From Actinomycetes bacterium (GTDB lineage: Bacteria > Actinomycetota > Acidimicrobiia > Spongiisociales > UBA5794), in the NCBI GenBank assembly GCA_024640745.1, contig JAHEEL010000066.1, positions 1 through 10,821 on the forward strand: DNA of 10,821 nt, read 5' to 3'. The position numbers and the translations under genes were made by a program. Position 1 is the stretch's first letter. Each line of letters opens with the position of its first letter. Positions 6,414-10,821 of the stretch are shown here, in pieces. Below the pieces are notes generated by a model, which was given only the letters and a program-made list of their open reading frames with translations, made no database searches and had not been told where the DNA came from.

Positions 6414-9311
6414 GGCGGCCGCGGGCGTATCCGGACCCACCGCCCACGCCACCAGGTCATCGAGTGGCTCGGTCGACGCCGCCGATGCAATTGCCTCGTA
6501 TCGCTCAGCTCCGAGCTCTGCGCGGACCGTAGATTCGTAGTTCCACCATCTGCGGTGCCTGGCCCACGGCGGGAGCATCACGCGGCACCCGCCAAAGAGG
6601 CGCGCCGCGTCCGCCCATCGGCCCCGGCTCGCGGCGATGCGCCCCAGAAGGAGGAGCCCGGTACGTGTCCACACCTCCATCGATCGCTCGTGGACGCGTA
6701 CGATGCCTTGCTTCGTCACCACCTCGGCGCGGTCGGTCTCGCCGCGCGGGTGAAGAACGAAGCCGCCGAGGATGATCAGCGCCGTGGCAGACCAACCCGC
6801 GCCTCCGAGGGTGCTCGCCTCGATGGCGGCGCGTTCGGCCGCATCGAAGTCGAGCTGCAACGCTGCCGTTGCAGCGAGCACACCCAGCACGAACATGTTG
6901 AGCCCGGCATCGTCACGGAGCTCACGAAGCAGCGGCGCGGCTGCTCCGAAGAACCGGCGGGCCTCCTCGAAATCGCCGTCTCCGAAGAACTCGGCTTCTC
7001 CCAGCAGTGCCAGGCCGTAGGCGGAAGCCAGTCGCTCGCCGTGCGCTTCGCACAGCTCGAGGATCGCCCGCCCCATGGCGGCGCTCACCTCCGGCATAGC
7101 GGCAAACACACCGCCTTGCCCTTGGCCGTTGTAGGCCCAGAGCTGCAGCTTCCAATCGTCGGCGCTTTCGAGAATTTCGATCGCCGTTGCGAGCGCGCCG
7201 GCCGACGAGGCGAAATCTCCCATCAGCTGTGCGCCGAACCCGACGCACAAGTGGGCGGCCGCCAGCGTCGCCGGCGGCTCGGATCCGGCCCCCTCCAGCA
7301 TGCGCTGCCCATATCGGTAGGCATTCGCAGGATCCGCCCGCCAGAACCAGTAGTACAAGAGACCTGCTGCGGCTTCGAGGGTGCTGGAGCGTGGCTCATG
7401 CTCCAGCGACCACTCGAGCGCAGCGAGGAGGTCATCGTTGGCCGCAGCGAGCGTCTCCATGGCGTCGACATGGGCGGGAGTGAGCCACGCGTCGTCCGCC
7501 GATCGAGCCAACCCGAGGAAGTAGCCCCGGTGTCGGCCGGCCGTCGCTTCGCTCTCGCCGCGGAGCTCGAGTCGTTCTCGTCCGAAACTGCGGAGGGAGT
7601 CCAAGAGCCGATAGCGAATGCTTCCATCTGCTTGGCGCTCGGCAGCAACCATCGAGGCTTCTACGAGCTCGACGAGATCGTCGACCACCTGGCCGGAGGC
7701 GATCTGATCCCATCCGGCGACAGCTTCTACCGCGGGGATGTCGAAGGAACTGACAAACACGGCGAGTCGATCGAAGAGCACCTTCTGCTCCTCGGTCAGC
7801 AGGTTATAGCTCCATCCGATCGTCGCCGCGAGGCTTCGATGACGCGTGGGGGCGGTCTCATCCCTCATACTGAGGTTCGCGACGTCGGTCACACGCTCCG
7901 CTATGTCCGCAGGACTCAGCGCAGCAACGTGAGCAGATGCCATCTCGATCGCAAGCGGCAGCCCTTCGAGCGCGTTGCAGATGGCGCCGATGTTGCCGAG
8001 GGTCTGATCGGTGACCGCGAACCGGCCGTCGACCTGCATCGCTCGCTCTACGAACAGTCGCTCGGCGTCGGAAGCGCCCAGCGTGCCGAATGGGAGGCTC
8101 ATCGGAGGAACCTGGTAGCGAACCTCACCCGAGGCGCGCAGGGCCCGGCGACTCGTGGCCAGCACGTGCAGGCGCTCGGATGCCTCGAGGAGGCGCGCTG
8201 CGAGACTGGCAACATCGTCGGCGACGTGTTCGCAGTTGTCGAACACCACGAGCGCTCGACGCGGGGCCAGGTACCGCCCGAGTAGCTCGGCGGCATCGAC
8301 GCCGGGCTGATCGGCGAGGCCGAAGGCCTCCGCCGTCTTTGCACCGACGCTCCCGCCCGGAGCGAGCGAAGCCAGATCCACCCACCAGACGCCGTCGGGG
8401 AATCGGACCAGGATCTCGGCTGCAACTTCGCGTGCAAGCCGCGTCTTGCCTGTACCACCCGTCCCGACGAGGGTCACCAACCGGTCCACATCGACGAGCT
8501 TGCTCACCTCGGCCACTTCGCGGCCGCGCCCGACGAACGACGAAACGAATGACGGGAGGTTGCAGGGCGGTACGAGGTCGAGCCCGGGATCCTGAAGCAG
8601 GATGCGATCCTCGAGCGCTCGAGTCTCTGCCGACGGCTCGATTCCGAGCTCTTCAACGAGCCGATTCCGCAATGCCCACCCTGCGCGCAGCGCGTCGGCT
8701 TGCCTGCCGCTTCGGTAGAGCGCCAGCATCAGATACTGATGAACACGCTCCCGGAACGGGTGCTCGCGCGCCATCGACTCCAGCCTTGGGATGATGCGCT
8801 CGTGGTCCCCGAGCAAGAGCTCCGCCTCCATCCGCATCTCGACCAATTGCAGGTGCTGCTCGGTCAGCTCGATCGAACGCCGTTCGACCACAGGAACGTC
8901 GTCGCACAGGCCGTCGAACGGCCGTCCGCGCCAGAGCCGTTCGGCATCCCGTAGCCGGGCCGCGGCACGGGCGGGGTCCGAGGCCAGGATGTCGCGAGCC
9001 TCCTGGATCGCTGCGACGAACTCCTCGGCATCGACGGAATCCCCATTTGTGGCGATCCGATAGCGCTGCCCATCGGAGTCGAGGCGATCCCCGAACACCT
9101 TGCGCAGGGCGGACACATACGTTCGAATGACGTGCGCGGCGGTTTCGGGCGGCTGCTCTCCCCACACCTCGTCGATCAGGCGGTCGACGCTCAGCGCCGA
9201 AGGTGCGGCGGCGAGCATCGCTGCAAGGACGCGTTGCTGCCGGGGACCGCCGAGGTCGATCTCGGCGTCACCGTCGATGACCCGGAGTGGGCCGAGGAAC
9301 TCGATACGCAT
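6402..9311 (-). CDS. Large SARP/AfsR-like transcriptional regulator (wHTH-BTAD-NB-ARC-TPR)
   Basis: A 969-residue STAND-type regulator. Domains in order: an OmpR-type winged helix (about 1-90, from MRIEFLGPLRV to VIRTYVSALRKVFG), a bacterial transcriptional activation domain (about 97-242, VDAEEFVAAI to ELGIEPSAETRALEDRIL), and an NB-ARC-like ATPase with Walker A GTGGTGKT (283-290, Lys289). It continues with Walker B LVVFDNCEHV (354-363), the ATSRRAL sensor (385-391) and LPLAIEMA (451-458). The ATIGWSYNLL and RYRLLDSLRSFGRERL blocks typical of this class follow, and finally a helical TPR-like region (about 600-969). Proteins of this type use nucleotide state and the C-terminal region to control DNA binding; AfsR is the model. 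Start ATG at 9311-9309 has GAAGG (9322-9326, minus strand) 10 bases upstream. The gene lies divergent to a lipoprotein gene across 114 bases with repeat elements, and its 3' end overlaps the second ABC gene by 12 bases. The target and signal are unknown. Confidence 0.93.
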   Translation of the reverse strand: MRIEFLGPLRVIDGDAEIDLGGPRQQRVLAAMLAAAPSALSVDRLIDEVWGEQPPETAAHVIRTYVSALRKVFGDRLDSDGQRYRIATNGDSVDAEEFVAAIQEARDILASDPARAAARLRDAERLWRGRPFDGLCDDVPVVERRSIELTEQHLQLVEMRMEAELLLGDHERIIPRLESMAREHPFRERVHQYLMLALYRSGRQADALRAGWALRNRLVEELGIEPSAETRALEDRILLQDPGLDLVPPCNLPSFVSSFVGRGREVAEVSKLVDVDRLVTLVGTGGTGKTRLAREVAAEILVRFPDGVWWVDLASLAPGGSVGAKTAEAFGLADQPGVDAAELLGRYLAPRRALVVFDNCEHVADDVASLAARLLEASERLHVLATSRRALRASGEVRYQVPPMSLPFGTLGASDAERLFVERAMQVDGRFAVTDQTLGNIGAICNALEGLPLAIEMASAHVAALSPADIAERVTDVANLSMRDETAPTRHRSLAATIGWSYNLLTEEQKVLFDRLAVFVSSFDIPAVEAVAGWDQIASGQVVDDLVELVEASMVAAERQADGSIRYRLLDSLRSFGRERLELRGESEATAGRHRGYFLGLARSADDAWLTPAHVDAMETLAAANDDLLAALEWSLEHEPRSSTLEAAAGLLYYWFWRADPANAYRYGQRMLEGAGSEPPATLAAAHLCVGFGAQLMGDFASSAGALATAIEILESADDWKLQLWAYNGQGQGGVFAAMPEVSAAMGRAILELCEAHGERLASAYGLALLGEAEFFGDGDFEEARRFFGAAAPLLRELRDDAGLNMFVLGVLAATAALQLDFDAAERAAIEASTLGGAGWSATALIILGGFVLHPRGETDRAEVVTKQGIVRVHERSMEVWTRTGLLLLGRIAASRGRWADAARLFGGCRVMLPPWARHRRWWNYESTVRAELGAERYEAIASAASTEPLDDLVAWAVGPDTPAAALFG

Positions 9312-9321
9312 ATGACGATCG

Positions 9322-9340
9322 CCTTCGCGGCCATCTTATC
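9322..9340 (-). promoter_or_regulatory. Putative -10 region and ribosome binding site of the BTAD regulator
   Basis: On the minus strand GATAAGAT (9333-9340) resembles a -10 element, and GAAGG (9322-9326) lies 10 bases ahead of the ATG at 9311. No convincing -35 box is seen at the expected distance. The -10 call is tentative; the ribosome binding site is fair. Confidence 0.4.
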
Positions 9341-9352
9341 GCGACAAAGTGG

Positions 9353-9369
9353 GACGGCAGATCGCCGTC
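9353..9369. promoter_or_regulatory. Inverted repeat GACGGC-n5-GCCGTC in the divergent promoter
   Basis: Perfect 6-bp arms GACGGC (9353-9358) and GCCGTC (9364-9369) flank AGATC. It lies midway between the divergent regulator and lipoprotein genes and touches the start of the direct repeat at 9368. It could be an operator for a dimeric regulator. Short GC-rich palindromes also arise by chance, so this is a candidate only. Confidence 0.35.
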
Positions 9370-9389
9370 TGGACCGATTCTGGATCGAT
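9368..9389 (+). promoter_or_regulatory. 11-bp tandem direct repeat, candidate SARP/BTAD box
   Basis: TCTGGACCGAT (9368-9378) is followed at once by TCTGGATCGAT (9379-9389), with one C/T mismatch. An 11-bp period places both copies on the same face of the helix. SARP activators such as ActII-ORF4 are known to bind heptamer direct repeats spaced by 11 bp just upstream of the -10 box. Here GATGAT (9396-9401, four of six to TATAAT) follows six bases later, ahead of the lipoprotein gene. The repeat is seen; recognition by the adjacent BTAD protein is inferred. Confidence 0.5.
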
Positions 9390-9395
9390 GTCGCG

Positions 9396-9419
9396 GATGA
9401 TGCCGTAGGACGAAAGGAG
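9396..9419 (+). promoter_or_regulatory. Putative -10 box and strong ribosome binding site of the lipoprotein gene
   Basis: GATGAT (9396-9401) is a possible -10 box in the position expected for an activator bound at the direct repeat; there is no consensus -35. AAAGGAG (9413-9419) is a strong ribosome binding site six bases before ATG 9426. It decides this start against longer in-frame openings that reach back into the regulator gene. Confidence 0.5.
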
Positions 9420-9425
9420 ATCGTC

Positions 9426-9929
9426 ATGTTGAGAGCGACTCAGATTCGCGTAGCTGTTGGTGTGTTCACCACCGTGCTCATTGCGCTGGGCTGCGCAGCG
9501 TGTGGCGGCGCGACCGACCACGAGCTCGATGCAGCGATGACCGGTGAAGTGCACTGGGACTTCACGGACCAATGTCAGGTGGTCACAACGATGACGGACG
9601 GCGTCGGCGAGGACCCGGAGCTCGGACCGATCACGACAACGTGGGCGCATTGCCCGGAGGACGACGTCACCGAAGACGGTCGCCTCACGATCGTCGACGA
9701 GAACGGGGACGAGCTCTACGGGACCTATGACTACCCGGAGATCGACAACGGCGCACCGATCACGTTCGACGGTGGGACCGGCCGCTTCGAGGACGCCACC
9801 GGAACGGCAACCGTTTCGTACGACGTCGAGCTCACATTCCGTGAGGACTGCGATCCCGATACCGACCCGCTCATGTGCCTGACGAACAGCCCGTGGTCGG
9901 CCGCGGTGACTGGAACCGTCAACTACTAG
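9426..9929 (+). CDS. Small secreted lipoprotein of unknown function
   Basis: A 167-residue protein. The N-terminus has basic residues (Arg3, Arg8), a hydrophobic stretch (about 9-22) and IALGC, which fits a lipobox with Cys23 as the lipidated residue; Cys26 is a less fitting alternative. The mature part is acidic and rich in Thr, Gly and Asp, with short alternating segments suggesting a beta-sheet or barrel fold. It contains FDGGTGRFEDATGTATVSY and ends VTGTVNY. A GGTGRF-x-x-ATG pattern recurs in many secreted bacterial proteins of beta-barrel type, but I cannot assign a family. The mature part has further cysteines in DQCQVV, AHCPED, REDCDP and MCLTN, which could form disulfides outside the cell. 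The gene is divergent from the BTAD regulator and convergent with the TMEM175 gene. The strong ribosome binding site and signal peptide make it a real gene; the function is unknown. Confidence 0.85.
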   Translation: MLRATQIRVAVGVFTTVLIALGCAACGGATDHELDAAMTGEVHWDFTDQCQVVTTMTDGVGEDPELGPITTTWAHCPEDDVTEDGRLTIVDENGDELYGTYDYPEIDNGAPITFDGGTGRFEDATGTATVSYDVELTFREDCDPDTDPLMCLTNSPWSAAVTGTVNY

Positions 9930-9980
9930 GTCAACTCGGCACGAGACTCCCCGCGGTTGACGATCGCCTCGGGAGAAGAG

Positions 9981-10015
9981 GGACTGCCCTCGCCAACAGG
10001 CGGCGGGGGCGGTCC
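9981..10015. terminator. Terminator-like hairpin between convergent genes
   Basis: GGACTGCCC (9981-9989) pairs with GGGCGGTCC (10007-10015) with one G-U pair. Inside, CGCC (9991-9994) pairs with GGCG (9999-10002) around an AACA loop. It lies 52 bases after the lipoprotein stop. Only TTCGT follows, so there is no proper T-run; it may act as a GC-rich or factor-assisted terminator. Confidence 0.4.
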
Positions 10016-10060
10016 TTCGTGCTGGGCACTGCCGTCGGCAGCCGTCGATCAGGTGCATCG

Positions 10061-10101
10061 CCCGGCCGGCGGCCCTGTTGGTGAGGCCCATGACTGCCGG
10101 G
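10061..10101 (-). terminator. Possible hairpin just past the TMEM175 gene stop
   Basis: CCCGGC (10061-10066) pairs with GCCGGG (10096-10101), with a possible inner GGCC/GGCC pair (10071-10074 with 10085-10088). It sits immediately downstream of the minus-strand stop at 10103. The loop is long and no T-run follows, so support is weak. The rest of the 173-base convergent gap shows only a small CTGCC/GGCAG stem at 10029-10041. Confidence 0.25.
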
Positions 10102-10102
10102 C

Positions 10103-10771
10103 CTACGACAGATCGCTCGCGTCGGCCTTGGTCCGCGGATCGGCCTTGAGGAACGCAACCAGGGCGAAGTACGCCACGGGTATCAGGAAGTAGAGAAGGA
10201 GACTGAGCGACGGCACCGGGCTTGCGATCAGCATCGCGATGACGTAGATCACCAACGGAGCCGCTGTCGTGCCCAGGGTCAGCCATCGGTCCCGCTTGGT
10301 TGATGTGGTCCACAGCAGGCCGGGGTGGTGAGCAAAATAGGAATTCATCGCGACCCGGAGCAGCGTCACCGCGATCAACACCGCTCCGTAGATGTGGAGC
10401 GCCGTCGGCTCGTCGGAGTACTCGCCGATCGCCGATGCGGCGAACGGCACCAGCGACATCGGCAGCAGAAACAGCAGGTTCAACCAGATCGCGTTGTGGT
10501 CGATGAACCGAACCTGGGAAAAGGTGGAGCGATGCTCCGTCCAGTACATGCCTACCAGGAGGAAGCTGATGACGAAGGCAATAGTCGTCGGCCGGATCTC
10601 CGTCAGCGACTCGCTCAGCGACTGGCCGGAGTCGAGCTCGGGGATCCGTATGTCGAGAACGAGGATCGTGATGATGATCGCAAATACGCCGTCCGTGAAC
10701 GCCAAGAGCCGATCGGGGCTGGCATTCCGTTGCTCGCGAGGCGTGACGTGCATCTCATGGTCATCTCCCAT
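10103..10771 (-). CDS. TMEM175-family (DUF1211) potassium channel protein
   Basis: A 222-residue integral membrane protein of the bacterial TMEM175 family. These form tetramers of six-helix subunits and conduct potassium without the classical TVGYG filter. The family signature is in helix 1: RLLAFTDGVFAIIITILVLDI (R21-I41), corresponding to the R-x-x-x-F-S-D motif with Thr26 in place of Ser. Five further hydrophobic segments follow: IAFVISFLLVGMYW, AIWLNLLFLLPMSLVPF, YGAVLIAVTLL, APLVIYVIAMLIA and LLLYFLIPVAYFALVAFL, giving the six-helix total. The C-terminus is short and charged. I chose ATG 10771 because TACCAT (10783-10778, minus strand) lies exactly at -12 to -7, which fits a leaderless mRNA. 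The alternative is ATG 10753 (216 residues), with GGGAG 11 bases upstream. A longer TTG start at 10816 would run through a tandem repeat and is unlikely. The gene stands alone here. Confidence 0.88.
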   Translation of the reverse strand: MGDDHEMHVTPREQRNASPDRLLAFTDGVFAIIITILVLDIRIPELDSGQSLSESLTEIRPTTIAFVISFLLVGMYWTEHRSTFSQVRFIDHNAIWLNLLFLLPMSLVPFAASAIGEYSDEPTALHIYGAVLIAVTLLRVAMNSYFAHHPGLLWTTSTKRDRWLTLGTTAAPLVIYVIAMLIASPVPSLSLLLYFLIPVAYFALVAFLKADPRTKADASDLS

Positions 10772-10788
10772 GCGGGCATGGTAGATAG

Positions 10789-10821
10789 GAGACGCGAGAC
10801 AAGAGACGCGAGACAAGAGAC
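10789..10821. repeat. 14-nt tandem repeat upstream of the TMEM175 gene, running off the window
   Basis: The unit GAGACGCGAGACAA occurs at 10789-10802 and 10803-10816, followed by GAGAC (10817-10821) at the window edge. That is at least 2.4 identical copies, and the unit itself contains the shorter element GAGAC twice. The full array length is not visible. On the minus strand it gives TTGTCTCG elements just upstream of the channel gene. Confidence 0.85.

Noticed and set aside
6555..8285. 576-codon open frame on the plus strand
   Set aside because: It is antisense to the BTAD regulator, whose Walker A, Walker B and BTAD motifs are clear. The translation has low-complexity Arg/Glu/Gly composition and no motif.
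9132..9425. Longer N-terminal extension of the lipoprotein frame
   Set aside because: It would run antisense through the regulator's start and bury the signal peptide. A strong ribosome binding site precedes ATG 9426.
9336..10313. 325-codon open frame on the minus strand across the lipoprotein gene
   Set aside because: It covers the lipoprotein gene, the intergenic hairpins and the end of the TMEM175 gene, and shows no domain. The overlapped genes have signal peptide, ribosome binding site and family motifs.
10772..10816. TTG start of the TMEM175 frame at 10816
   Set aside because: The extra residues are encoded by the tandem repeat, have no ribosome binding site and are not expected before helix 1 in this family.
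10789..10821. Repeat at the right edge as the beginning of a CRISPR array
   Set aside because: The units are 14 nt and directly adjacent with no spacers, and no cas gene is present, so it is a simple tandem repeat.

Overview
The window reads as a contiguous piece of a high-GC actinobacterial chromosome. Pointers are the strong G/C bias at codon third positions, a homodimeric-type pyruvate dehydrogenase E1 (AceE), a large SARP/AfsR-type regulator, and apparently leaderless genes. An Acidimicrobiia-like lineage is my guess; the sequence alone does not prove it. There are no rRNA or tRNA genes, no CRISPR array and no recognisable insertion sequence. Coding density is high and no gene-free stretch exceeds about 175 bases.

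Layout from left to right: (1) the C-terminal two thirds of aceE (3-1928, +), cut by the window's left edge. (2) A short gap holding a strong 9+9 bp inverted repeat typical of a TetR operator, beside a -10 box placed exactly for a leaderless GTG start. (3) A tightly packed three-gene operon: a TetR repressor (2048-2662), then two half-size ABC exporter subunits (2662-4392 and 4389-6413) joined by 1-nt and 4-nt overlaps. (4) A convergent 969-residue BTAD/NB-ARC regulator (6402-9311, -) whose stop codon lies inside the 3' end of the second ABC gene. (5) A 114-base divergent promoter region with an 11-bp tandem direct repeat and a 17-bp inverted repeat, followed by a small secreted lipoprotein gene (9426-9929, +). 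(6) A convergent intergenic region with terminator-like hairpins. (7) A TMEM175-family potassium channel gene (10103-10771, -), with a 14-nt tandem repeat just upstream that runs off the window.

The central unit is a self-regulated heterodimeric ABC exporter. Its two ATPase domains carry complementary defects. Subunit 1 has Asp at the catalytic Glu position and Gln at the switch His, but an intact VSGGQ signature. Subunit 2 has the intact Glu and His but a degenerate VSAGEK signature. Together they would form one working and one degenerate ATP site, as in the TM287/288, BmrCD and LmrCD type exporters. The TetR protein probably represses the whole operon from the palindrome in its promoter and is released by a ligand, perhaps an exported compound. 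The second possible regulatory unit is the BTAD regulator with its divergent lipoprotein gene. The 11-bp repeat period in the shared promoter matches the spacing known for SARP binding sites, so the regulator may control the lipoprotein and/or itself. No completely novel system is evident; the most interesting signals are regulatory.
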